A DNA stretch of 64,000 nt from assembly GCF_002105555.1 (NCBI RefSeq), contig NZ_CP020612.1, forward strand, positions 1,852,001-1,916,000, written 5' to 3'. The translations under genes were made by a program, and so were the position numbers. A model generated the notes under the pieces. That model saw nothing but the letters and a program-made list of their open reading frames with translations. It was not told the DNA's origin and did no database searches. This document shows, in pieces, positions 18,278 to 27,243 of the stretch (its first letter is position 1; the number at the start of each line of letters is the position of its first letter). The stretch comes from Paracoccus contaminans. Its GTDB lineage: Bacteria > Pseudomonadota > Alphaproteobacteria > Rhodobacterales > Rhodobacteraceae.

Positions 18278-20884
18278 ATGAAGACGATGCTGACACCCGG
18301 CCTGTTCGGGTTGGGACTGATCCTGGCCGGTTGGCCCGCTTGTGCCGAACTGCCCTCGTCGGTGCGGCGCGAGCAGGCCAGCGTGGCCGGGCTGGAACAG
18401 CCGGCCGAGATCATCGTGGACCAGTGGGGCGTGCCGCATATCTATGCCGGCACCGACCGCGACGCCCTGTTCCTTCAGGGCTTCAACGCGGCGCGCGACC
18501 GGCTGTGGCAGATCGACCTGTGGCGCAAGCGCGGCCTGGGGCGGCTGTCGGAAAGCTTTGGCCAGTCCTTCGTCGCGCAGGACCGCGCGGCGCGGATGTT
18601 CCTTTATCGCGGCGACATCGAAAAGGAATGGGCCGCCTATGGCCCGAACGGCAAGACCTATGCCGAGGCCTTCGTCGCCGGCATCAACGCCTATGTCCAG
18701 CAGGTGCTGGACGCGCGCCAGCCGCTGCCCGTCGAGTTCGAGCTGACCGGATCAAGGCCCGAGCTGTGGTCGCCCGAGGACGTGGTGCGCATCCGCAGCC
18801 ACGGCCTGACGCGCAACGCCAGTTCCGAGGTGGCGCGGGCGCGGATGACCTGCGCCAAGGGGCTTGAGGCCGACCGGCTGCGCCAGAAGCTCGAACCCGA
18901 ATGGACGCCGTCCATCCCCGAGGGGCTCGACCCCTGCACCATCCCCGAGGACGTGCTGAAGGATTATGAACTGGCGACCCAGAACGTGAAGTTCGAGGCG
19001 GCCAAGGCCGAAGGAGATGCCGCCAAGGCTGACGCGCCGGCCCCTGATGCGGCGGCCAAGCCCGCCGGGGGATCGGCACCCGCCGCTGCGCCGGCCCAGG
19101 CCGCAGGGGCGGCAGCCCCGGCGGCAGATGCCGCCCCCGCCGCCGCAGCGCCGGCCGGGCCTGCGCCGACGCACGAGAACAACCAGTCCTCGGGCGACAA
19201 GCGGTCCGATGCCGACCCGGCGTCGTTCCTGCGCGTCACCTCGGCCAACGTGCAGGAAATCGGGTCGAACAACTGGACCATCGCCGGCAGCCGCACCGAA
19301 ACCGGGCGGCCCATGCTTGCCAATGACCCGCACCGGGCGCATGGCGTGCCCTCGCTGCGCTATGTCGTGCACCTGAACGGGCCCGGCATGTCGGTGATCG
19401 GCGCGGGCGAGCCGGCGCTGCCCGGCATCTCGATCGGGCACAACGGCAAGATCGGCTTTGGCCTGACGATCTTCGCCGTCGATCAGGAAGACCTGTATGT
19501 CTATGAGCTGAACCCCGAGAACCCCAACCAGTACCGCTACAAGGACGGCTGGGCCGACATGGAGGTGATCGAGGACACCGTCGCCGTCCGCGACGGCCAG
19601 CCCGAGAAGGTGACGATGAAGTTCACCCGCCACGGTCCGGTCCTGAAGGTCGACGAGGCCAACCACCGCGCCTATGCCTTCCGCAGCGTGTGGTTCGAGC
19701 CGGGCACCTCGGCCTATTTCGGGTCGGTCGACTACATGGGCGCCAGGAACTGGGAAGAGTTCTCGACCGCGATGGAGCGCTTCTCGGCGCCGTCCGAGAA
19801 CCAGGTCTATGCCGATACCGAGGGTAATATCGGCTGGATCGTCGGCGCCATGTCGCCGTTGCGCCAGAACTGGGACGGGCTGCTGCCGGTGCCCGGCGAC
19901 GGGCGCTATGAATGGGAGTTCCTCGACCGCAAGAAGCTGCCCTCGGTCTACAACCCGCCCGAGGGGTTCTTTGCCACCGCCAACCAGATGAACCTGCCCG
20001 AGGGCTATCCCTACAAGGAGAACAAGGTCGGCTTCGAATGGTCCGACCCGGCCCGCTTCGACCGCATCACCGAGGTGCTGTCCAAGGATGACAAGGTGTC
20101 GCTGGCGGATTCGATGGCGCTGCAGAACGATGATCACAGCATGGTCCAGCGCCGCATGGTCGCCCTGTTCAAGGGCCTGACCCTGCCCGATGATGCGGCG
20201 CAGGCCGATCGCGACGCGCTGGCCCTGATCCAGGGATGGGACGGGGTGACGGCTGCCGACAGCGCCGCCGCCGCGGTCGCCGAGGTGCTGCTCAGCAAGC
20301 ATCTGGTCAAGACCGCCGGGCCGCGCCTGGTCGGCGATGACATGGCCAAGCTGCTGGGCCGCGGGGCGATCACCTCGATCGTCGACCTGCTCGACGCGCC
20401 CGATGGCCGCCTGGGGGCCGACCCCGCCAAGGCGCGGGACGAGATCCTCGCCAAGGCCCTGGCAGGCGCCGTCGCCGAGGTGACAGAGGCGCTGGGGCCG
20501 GACCAGAAGGCCTGGCGCTGGGGCGATCTGCACAAGGGCAAGTTCACCAGTTCGGTCGCGTCGCTGGCCCGGCCCGGTCTTGCCAGCCAGTTGAACGTCG
20601 GGCCTTTGTCGATGGGTGGATCGGCCTTCAGCCCGCGGGCCGCCAGCTATAACGACAAGTTCGAGGTCACCTCGGGCGCTTCGTTCCGCATGGTGCTGGA
20701 TGTCGGCAACTGGGACGCAAGCCGCTTCATCAACACGCCCGGCCAGTCGGGCGATCCGATGAGCGCGCATTACCGCGATCTGGCGCCGCTGTGGGCCGCG
20801 GGCGATTATGCCCCGCTGGTCTATTCGCGGCAGGCCGTCGAGGCAGCGGCCGAAAAGGTCATCTCCCTGACCCCCGGCAACTGA
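18278..20884 (+). CDS. Penicillin acylase family protein (Ntn hydrolase)
   Basis: An 868-residue periplasmic amide hydrolase. A signal peptide (about 1-23, ending PACA) is followed by the alpha chain (VDQWGVPHIYAGTDRDALFLQG; FNAARDRLWQIDLWRKRGLG). The self-processing site is expected before Ser330 in IGSNNWTIAG, which becomes the nucleophile of the beta chain (MLANDPHRAHGVPSLRYVVH). The linker before it is unusually long and Ala/Pro-rich (about residues 245-300). Substrates in the family are beta-lactams, acyl-homoserine lactones or acyl-amino acids; which applies is not known. AAGAAGAG precedes ATG 18278. Confidence 0.88.
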   Translation: MKTMLTPGLFGLGLILAGWPACAELPSSVRREQASVAGLEQPAEIIVDQWGVPHIYAGTDRDALFLQGFNAARDRLWQIDLWRKRGLGRLSESFGQSFVAQDRAARMFLYRGDIEKEWAAYGPNGKTYAEAFVAGINAYVQQVLDARQPLPVEFELTGSRPELWSPEDVVRIRSHGLTRNASSEVARARMTCAKGLEADRLRQKLEPEWTPSIPEGLDPCTIPEDVLKDYELATQNVKFEAAKAEGDAAKADAPAPDAAAKPAGGSAPAAAPAQAAGAAAPAADAAPAAAAPAGPAPTHENNQSSGDKRSDADPASFLRVTSANVQEIGSNNWTIAGSRTETGRPMLANDPHRAHGVPSLRYVVHLNGPGMSVIGAGEPALPGISIGHNGKIGFGLTIFAVDQEDLYVYELNPENPNQYRYKDGWADMEVIEDTVAVRDGQPEKVTMKFTRHGPVLKVDEANHRAYAFRSVWFEPGTSAYFGSVDYMGARNWEEFSTAMERFSAPSENQVYADTEGNIGWIVGAMSPLRQNWDGLLPVPGDGRYEWEFLDRKKLPSVYNPPEGFFATANQMNLPEGYPYKENKVGFEWSDPARFDRITEVLSKDDKVSLADSMALQNDDHSMVQRRMVALFKGLTLPDDAAQADRDALALIQGWDGVTAADSAAAAVAEVLLSKHLVKTAGPRLVGDDMAKLLGRGAITSIVDLLDAPDGRLGADPAKARDEILAKALAGAVAEVTEALGPDQKAWRWGDLHKGKFTSSVASLARPGLASQLNVGPLSMGGSAFSPRAASYNDKFEVTSGASFRMVLDVGNWDASRFINTPGQSGDPMSAHYRDLAPLWAAGDYAPLVYSRQAVEAAAEKVISLTPGN

Positions 20885-20910
20885 CGGGGCTGCGCCACGC
20901 GGCAGCTCGA

Positions 20911-20928
20911 GGGGCGGCCCGCCGCCCC
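20911..20928 (+). terminator. Hairpin after penicillin-acylase gene
   Basis: GGGGCGGC and GCCGCCCC form an 8-bp stem with a two-base gap, 27 bases after the stop codon. No T-tract follows, so it is a weak candidate terminator. The remainder of the gap to 21180 shows no gene. Confidence 0.3.
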
Positions 20929-21180
20929 CCGGACCCGCGGCGCCCGGCAGGCGAGGCGGAGTTGCCCGATCGCTGAGCCCTCTGGCGCCGGTGCGGGGCG
21001 CCTTGCGCGCCGCGACGGGCAATGCCCCGCGGCCCGTCCTGGGGCCCCGCAGAGATGTGCAGGGCGGCGGCCCGCGCGGCAAGATCGCCGCATGCAGGGC
21101 GCCGGGCCGCCAGACGGCGGCCACGCCTGGGCCACAGTCTCTCCACGCTCTCTCGACAATCGGCTGCGAGAGGGCAGGGC

Positions 21181-22315
21181 ATGATCAACCTTGCCCTCAA
21201 ATCCGTGCTGCATGGCTGGCGGCGCTATCTGCCGGTGGTGATCGCCGTCGGCATCTCCGGCCTGATGATGGTCGCGCAGGCGGCGCTGGCGATGGGGGCG
21301 TTCTCGCTGTCGGCCGCGCCGGTGCGGCTCAGCGCCGCCGATCTGTGGGTCGGGCCGGCCGACGCCAAGGCCCTGGACCAGAGCCGGGGCCTGTCCATGC
21401 TGGCGGTCGGCCGTCTGTGGCTTGACCCAGACATCGCCACGATCGAGCCCTATGGCGCGCCCGCCTATGTGACCATCGGCGAGACCGAGGAAACCGGCGA
21501 GTTCGGCACGGTCCTGGCCCTTGGCACCGGCGACGGGGGCATGGTGCTGTCGCGCGCCGTCAGCCCCGATCTGCGCCGCAGGCTGGCCGAGCCGGGCACC
21601 GTGGCGCTGGACAGGACCGATGCGCGAAGACTGGGCGTGGGCATCGGCGGGCGGATCAAGGTCAACCGCAGCCCGGTTCGCGTGGTCGGGCTGCTGGATG
21701 GCGTCAAGGCGCTGTTCGGCGTGCAGCTGCTGGCCTCGGACCTGACGGCGCGCGATCTTGCCGACGGCATGGGCGGGGGGCGGCGCCCCGGCCTTCTACC
21801 TCGTCAGGCTGCGCCCCGGCGCCGACCCCGAGGCGGTGGCGCGGCGGCTGACCGATGTGGTGCCCATTCCCGAATACCGGGTCTGGCCGCCCGGCGAGCT
21901 GTCTGCCTCGACCGTGCGCTACTGGGCGCTGGAATCGGGGGCGGGGACGCTGTTTCTCGCTTCCTCGGCCATCGCGCTGGTCATCACGCTGATGGTGGTC
22001 AGCCAGACGCTGGGCGCCGCTGTCGCGGGGGCGATGCGCGAATATGCGGCGCTGCGGGCCTATGGCATCGGCTTTCGCTCGGTGCAGCGGGTGGTGATGA
22101 AGCAGGGCCTTTATGTCTGCGCCGCCGCCTTGGCGCTGACCGCCGCCGCCTCGGCCGCGGTGCTGTGGTTCCTGCATCTGCGGGGCGTTGCCTCGGAAAT
22201 GCCCTTGCCGCTGGCGGGTGCCGTGGGGGCCGGGCTGGCGCTGACGGTGGTCGTATCGAACCTGTTCGCGCTGCGCCGGCTGCGTCGCGCCGATCCGGCC
22301 TCGCTGCTGCGGTGA
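21181..22315 (+). pseudogene. ABC exporter permease (DevC/MacB type), frameshifted
   Basis: The gene starts MINLALKSVLHGWRRYLPVVI with a membrane helix and a large periplasmic part (ATIEPYGAPAYVTIGETEET). At 21775-21780 a run of six G shifts the frame. Deleting one G would join ARDLADGMGG to GAPAFYLVRLRPGADPEAVA in the next frame. That second part has three membrane helices and the FtsX-like end MREYAALRAYGIGFRSVQR, finishing at 22315. The whole would be about 378 residues, normal for DevC-type permeases. It could be a sequencing error in the G-run, or true inactivation; the partner adaptor gene is also frameshifted. Confidence 0.8.
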
Positions 22316-22318
22316 TCC

Positions 22319-23029
22319 ATGATGCATGATCCGACCCTTACGGTCCTGTCGGGCACGGGCCTGTCCAAAGCCTTCGGCAAGGGCGGCAAGGCCGTGCAGA
22401 TCCTGCATGGCCTTGACATCGCACTGCCGCGCGGCGCGCTGTCGCTGGTCAAGGGGCCGTCCGGCTGCGGCAAGTCCACGCTGCTGGCGATCCTCGCGGG
22501 GCTGACCGCGCCCCATGCGGGCACGGTCGATGCGCTGGGCGCACGGCTCTGGGCGATGAAACCCGCCGCGCGCGATGCCTTTCGGCTCAAGCATATGGGC
22601 TTCATCTTCCAGGGTTCGATCCTGTTTCCGGCCCTCAGGGCGCATGAGCAGATCGAACTGGTGCTGGGCCATATGGGCATCCCCGCGCGGCAGGCGCGCG
22701 AGCGGGCGATGGCCGCGCTGGCGGATGTGGGCCTGGGGCCCCGTGCCGCGCTGCGCCCCGATGCGCTGTCAGGCGGCGAAAAGCAGCGCGTGGCGATCGC
22801 CTGCGCCCTGGCCAAGCAGCCGCGACTGATCTTTGCCGACGAGCCGACAAGCGCGCTCGACACCGAGAATGGCGAGATGGTCAGCCGCCACCTGCGCCGC
22901 CTTGCCAGCGAACATGGCGTCACCGTGATCTGCGTGACCCATGACGACAGGCTCAGCCCCTTTGCCGACCGGATCTATCACATGCGGGCCGGCCGGATCG
23001 ACCGCATCGAAACCGAGGTTGCCCGATGA
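22319..23029 (+). CDS. ABC exporter ATP-binding protein (DevA/LolD type)
   Basis: A 236-residue ATPase with Walker A GPSGCGKST, the signature LSGGEKQRVAIACALA, Walker [13 protein letters not shown] and the H-loop VICVTHDDR. It is intact and lies three bases after the permease frame. With the permease, the adaptor and the TolC-like lipoprotein it forms a DevABC-TolC-like tripartite exporter. The substrate is unknown. Starts at 22319 or 22322 are equally likely. Confidence 0.9.
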   Translation: MMHDPTLTVLSGTGLSKAFGKGGKAVQILHGLDIALPRGALSLVKGPSGCGKSTLLAILAGLTAPHAGTVDALGARLWAMKPAARDAFRLKHMGFIFQGSILFPALRAHEQIELVLGHMGIPARQARERAMAALADVGLGPRAALRPDALSGGEKQRVAIACALAKQPRLIFADEPTSALDTENGEMVSRHLRRLASEHGVTVICVTHDDRLSPFADRIYHMRAGRIDRIETEVAR

Positions 23030-23944
23030 AATACGCCTTTGCCCTGTGCCTGTTCGTGATCTTTCTGCTGGGCATCTTCTTCTCGCCCCGCCCGGCCCGT
23101 GCGCAGGATGGCGGGGCGGCGCCGCTCGAACAGCCGGCAGGCCAGTGGATCGCGGTCGCGCGCGGCGTGGTCGAGCCCTCGGACGGCCTGATGCGGCTGG
23201 CGGCGCAGCGCGAGGGGCTGATCGAGGCGGTGCTGGTCGAGGAGGGCGATCACGTCACCGCCGGGCAGGAGCTGGCACGGCTCAATGACAAGGCGGCGCA
23301 GGTGCAGTTGGACATCGCGCGCGCCGAGGTCGGGCAGGCCCGCACGCAACTGGACCTGGCAAAGCTGCGGGCCGGCAATGCCGCCGACGACCGATCCCGC
23401 CTTGCGCCTCTGGCCCGCGCCGATGCCCTGCCCAGGCGGCAGATCGACGAGGCCAGGCGCGCCGCCGCGATCGCCGCCATGGAGGTCACCATCGCCGCCC
23501 AGAGCCTTGCGCTGGCCGAGGAACGCCTGAAGGTGCAGGAGGCCGAGATCGATGCCCGCATCGTCCGCGCCGGTGGACGGGGTGATCGTGCGCCGCAGCG
23601 CGCGGCCCGGCGACGGCACCTCGACCAGCACCGTGACCGAGATGTTCCTGTTGTCCCCCGACGGCCCGCGCGTGCTGAAGGCGCAACTGGACGAGCAGTT
23701 CGTCGGCCTCGTCCATCCCGGCCAGAGGGCCGAGATCATCCGCGAGCGTGACGACGGCAGCCGCATCGCCGGCACCGTCAGCCGCGTGGCGCCGGTGTTC
23801 GGCAGCCTTGCCGCCGCCGGCCAGTCGGCCGCGCGCGGGGACGAGGCGCGCACGCTTGAAATCTCCGTCCGGCTGGACGGCCCCAGGGACCAGGTCGACC
23901 GTCTGGTTCTGGGACAACGCCTGATTGCAAGGATCGCACGATGA
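23026..23944 (+). pseudogene. HlyD/DevB-type membrane fusion protein, frameshifted
   Basis: The first frame gives a signal anchor (MKYAFALCLFVIFLLGIFF), the lipoyl-like half LIEAVLVEEGDHVTAGQELA and a coiled coil up to AEIDARIVRA near 23568. The next frame then supplies PVDGVIVRRSARPGDGTS and the beta-barrel domain up to 23944. The expected joint RAPVDGVI, a standard HlyD-family motif, would be restored by adding two bases in the CGCG run at 23566-23570. The full protein would be about 306 residues. The start overlaps the ATPase stop (ATGA). The break may be real decay or an assembly error. Confidence 0.8.
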
Positions 23945-25305
23945 AACTGTTTCCTGCCCTGACCCTGTCCGCCGCCCTGCTGTGCTCGGCCTGCGCCGCG
24001 CTGCCCGAACTGGACGGCAAGCCGGTGACGGCGCAGCGCCTTGCCGATTTTCAGCTCGCCTCGGCGCCCGTCTGGACGATGGATTTCGGCGACGGGGGGC
24101 TGCGGCGGATGCTGGCCGAGGCCGATGCCGCCGGGCTTGACGCGGCATCGGCCCGCGCGCGGTTCCGGGCCGCCGATCTGGCCCTGGATCAGGCCCGGGC
24201 GGATCGCGGCCTTGGCCATTCGGCCGATGGCTCGGCCGAGCGGACATCGCTGGCGCTCAACGCCTCGCTTCGGTTCGAGCCTGACCTCGCGGGCAAGTTC
24301 GAGGCGGCGCTGCGGGCGGCGATGCTGGAACATTCCGCCAGCGGGCTTGACCTGCTGATCGCGCGGCGGACGCTGGCGCGCGAGGTGACGCAGGGTTGGG
24401 TCGCGCTGGCCGAGGCGCGCACCGAGGCGGCGCGCGCATCCGGCGACATTGCCGCCGAGGAAAGATCCCTGTCGCTCCTGCGGCTGCGCCGAGCGGCGGG
24501 CGAGATCACCGGCACCGACATCGCCGCGCGCGAACAGGCCCTGGTGCGCGCCCGCGCCGATGCCGCCGGTGCATCGGGCCGGACGGCGCTGGCCGAGGCG
24601 CGGCTGCGCGCGCTGGGGGTGCGGACGATCCCCCCCGCCATCGCGCTGAAGGGGGCGGCGCGCCCCAAGGTGCCGGCGCGCACCGATCTGGCCGCTACGC
24701 AGGCGGTGCCCGGCGTCTACGCGGCCTGGCTGCGGTTTCACGCCGCCGATGCGTCCCGCGCCGATGCGTCCCGCGCCGAGGCGCTGGCCGCATCCCGGCC
24801 GCGGCTGGTCGTGACCTCCTCGATCGCGGCGACGGCCAGGACGCTGGCGGGGCTGGTCGCGGGCAACGGGGCGGCGGTGACAAACGCTGTCCGGCTCGAA
24901 GGCGCGATCCTCGACAACGGCGCGGCGCGGCGCAACCTGGACAAGGCCCGGCTGTCGGTGGCGCAGGCTGAGATCGACTGGCTGCGCGCCCGTAACCAGT
25001 CCGAGATCGCCGCGCTTGAGGCCGTGACGGCCCGCCAGACCGCCGAGGCGGGGCTGGATGCCGCGCTGTCGGGCTGGAAGAATGCCAGTGCCGATCTAGC
25101 CCGCGTCCGCGCGCGGCAGGTAGCGGGCGAGGCCGACGCGCTGGAGCTGGCCGAGGCCGAGCGCGCCGTCGCCACCGCGCAGCGCGACATAGACCGCGCC
25201 CGCGCCGAGGCCTTCCGCGCCGCCGCCGCGCTGAACGATGCCCTGCCGCCCCCGGTCGCCGGATGCGCCGCCGCGGCTGGCGCGCCCACGGCACCGGCCA
25301 TATGA
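23941..25305 (+). CDS. TolC-family outer membrane efflux lipoprotein
   Basis: A 454-residue OEP-family protein. The N-terminus MKLFPALTLSAALLCSAC is a lipoprotein signal with lipobox CSAC and Cys18. Long Ala/Arg/Glu-rich helices of two repeats form the trans-periplasmic barrel (residues about 60-220 and 270-430). A 15-base unit encoding ADASR is duplicated in tandem at about 24748-24777. It is intact and overlaps the adaptor by four bases. Confidence 0.82.
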   Translation: MKLFPALTLSAALLCSACAALPELDGKPVTAQRLADFQLASAPVWTMDFGDGGLRRMLAEADAAGLDAASARARFRAADLALDQARADRGLGHSADGSAERTSLALNASLRFEPDLAGKFEAALRAAMLEHSASGLDLLIARRTLAREVTQGWVALAEARTEAARASGDIAAEERSLSLLRLRRAAGEITGTDIAAREQALVRARADAAGASGRTALAEARLRALGVRTIPPAIALKGAARPKVPARTDLAATQAVPGVYAAWLRFHAADASRADASRAEALAASRPRLVVTSSIAATARTLAGLVAGNGAAVTNAVRLEGAILDNGAARRNLDKARLSVAQAEIDWLRARNQSEIAALEAVTARQTAEAGLDAALSGWKNASADLARVRARQVAGEADALELAEAERAVATAQRDIDRARAEAFRAAAALNDALPPPVAGCAAAAGAPTAPAI

Positions 25306-25312
25306 GAGAGAG

Positions 25313-25996
25313 ATGGACGCCAACCCCCATGCCCTGATCCTGATCGTCGAGGACGAGGCCGAGATCGCGCTGATCTTGTCGCGCTATCTCGAGGCGGCAG
25401 GCTATCGCACCCTGTCCGCCCGCGACGGCGAACAGGCCCTGGCCCTGACGCAGACCTTGCGCCCCGACCTGATGCTGCTTGACATGAACATCCCGCGGCG
25501 CGACGGCTTTCAGGTGCTGTCGGCGCTGCGGGCCAGGAACGACAGCCTGCCGGTGATCGTGGTCAGCGCGCTGGCCGAGGATGTGGACAAGCTGTCGGCC
25601 CTGCGCATCGGCGCCGATGATTATGTGACCAAGCCCTTCAATCCCAAGGAAATCGTCGCCCGCGTGGCCGCCGTCCTGCGCCGCATGCGCCCCGCGGCCG
25701 AGGCGGGCATGCGGGTCGGGAACCTGCTGCTGGACCCGCTTGCCCGGCGCGTGACGGCGGAGGGTGTCGATGCGGCGCTGACCGAAAGCGAATATCGCCT
25801 GATGTCGGTGCTGATGGGCCAGCCCGGCCGCGCCTTCAGCCGGGGCGAGCTGCTCGATGCCGCCATGGATGACAGCGACGCGCTGGAGCGGACGGTGGAC
25901 AGCCACATCTCGCACCTGCGGGCCAAGCTGGCGGCGGTGGGGGCGGGGCCGCGGGTGGTGAACCTGCGCGGCTTCGGCTACCGGCTCGATCCGTGA
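25313..25996 (+). CDS. OmpR-family response regulator
   Basis: A 227-residue DNA-binding response regulator. The receiver has ILIVEDEAEIA and the phosphorylated Asp in LMLLDMNIPRRDGF, with the conserved Lys in YVTKPFNPKE. The C-terminal winged helix ends VDSHISHLRAKL...RGFGYRL. GAGAGAG precedes ATG 25313, eight bases after the efflux gene, so it is probably in the exporter operon and may regulate it. It overlaps the kinase start by four bases. Confidence 0.93.
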   Translation: MDANPHALILIVEDEAEIALILSRYLEAAGYRTLSARDGEQALALTQTLRPDLMLLDMNIPRRDGFQVLSALRARNDSLPVIVVSALAEDVDKLSALRIGADDYVTKPFNPKEIVARVAAVLRRMRPAAEAGMRVGNLLLDPLARRVTAEGVDAALTESEYRLMSVLMGQPGRAFSRGELLDAAMDDSDALERTVDSHISHLRAKLAAVGAGPRVVNLRGFGYRLDP

Positions 25997-27102
25997 AGCG
26001 GCTGTCGAGCTATCTGTTCCGCGTTGCTGGCCTGTCGGTGCTGGTGGCGGTGGGCGCGATGTTCGCCGTGGTGATGGCCGGCGACTGGTGGAACTATCAC
26101 CGGTTCGAGGCCGGCCTGCCGCCCGCGCTGCTGGCCGAATACCGCGGCGACGGGCCGATCAGCGTGGCGATGGCGAACGCGCTGAACGATTTTTACACAA
26201 GCTGGCAGGTGCGGGCGGTGATGCCGGTGGCGATCCTGCTGGGAACGCTGGCGGGCGGGCTGGTCGGCATGATCCACAGCCGCCGGCTGATGCGCCCGCT
26301 CGACGCGGTGGCCGGCGCGCTGGAGGCGCTGTCCGCCGGCAACACGGCTTCGCGGGCGGCCGCGCGGCCCTCGGGCGTGGCCGAGATCGACGGCTTTCAG
26401 CGCAATTTCAACGCCATGGCCGATGAGATCGCCCGTGCCGAGCGCGAACTGCGCGAAACGAATGCCGCCATCGCGCATGAATTGCGCACACCGCTGACGG
26501 TGCTGATCGGGCGGCTGAACGGCATGGCGGACGGCATCTTTCCGCTGGACCCCGAAGGGGTGCGCGCGCTGCTGATCCAGACCACCCAGCTGCACCGGAT
26601 CATCGACGATCTGAGCCTGCTTACCCTGGCCGATGCCGGGCGCTTCACCCTCAACCGCGAGCCGCTGGATCTGGCCGATCTGGTCCGCGACACATGCCTT
26701 GACGAGGGGGTCGAGACCGACCTGCGGCCCGCGATGACGCAGGCGGACCCGGTCCGCTTGCGGCAGATCCTGTATGCCCTGCTGGACAATGCCCGCCGCT
26801 ATGGCGGCGCGGGGATACGGGTCGAAACCGCAACCGAGGACGGCGCGGCGATCCTGCGCGTCATGGATCGCGGCCCCGGCCTGGCCCAAGCGCAGGCGCG
26901 GCGGGTGTTCGATCGGTTCTGGCGGGCCGAGGATTCGCGCGGCAAGCACAGCGGCGGCAGCGGCCTGGGGCTGGCGGTGGTGCGCAGCCTGGCCAATGCG
27001 CATGGCGGCGATGTCAGCTATGCCGCGCGCGAGGGGGGCGGGGCGGTGTTCGCGCTAGAGCTTCCGGGATCGGCCGCGGGAAGGCGAGATCGCGGGGCCT
27101 AG
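25993..27102 (+). CDS. Sensor histidine kinase
   Basis: A 369-residue membrane kinase starting at GTG (GTGA overlap with the regulator stop). Two membrane segments (about 10-30 and 75-95) enclose a short periplasmic loop of about 45 residues. A HAMP linker follows (SRRLMRPLDAVAGALEALS). The H-box is AIAHELRTPLTVL, the N-box LLDNARRYGG and the G-box GGSGLGLAVV. It pairs with the preceding regulator. A small periplasmic domain favours sensing of membrane or envelope state. Confidence 0.92.
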   Translation: MKRLSSYLFRVAGLSVLVAVGAMFAVVMAGDWWNYHRFEAGLPPALLAEYRGDGPISVAMANALNDFYTSWQVRAVMPVAILLGTLAGGLVGMIHSRRLMRPLDAVAGALEALSAGNTASRAAARPSGVAEIDGFQRNFNAMADEIARAERELRETNAAIAHELRTPLTVLIGRLNGMADGIFPLDPEGVRALLIQTTQLHRIIDDLSLLTLADAGRFTLNREPLDLADLVRDTCLDEGVETDLRPAMTQADPVRLRQILYALLDNARRYGGAGIRVETATEDGAAILRVMDRGPGLAQAQARRVFDRFWRAEDSRGKHSGGSGLGLAVVRSLANAHGGDVSYAAREGGGAVFALELPGSAAGRRDRGA

Positions 27103-27243
27103 CCATTGCTCAGGGCTGATGGCGGCGGGCTTTGGGGGCGCCCTTCCTGCCCAGGCCTGCGCCGCCCCGATCAAGCTCGGCCTTCCCCGCGGCGATGGGT
27201 CGTCCGGCCGGCGCATCAAGGCGCTCTCCCAGGCGGCACGTCG

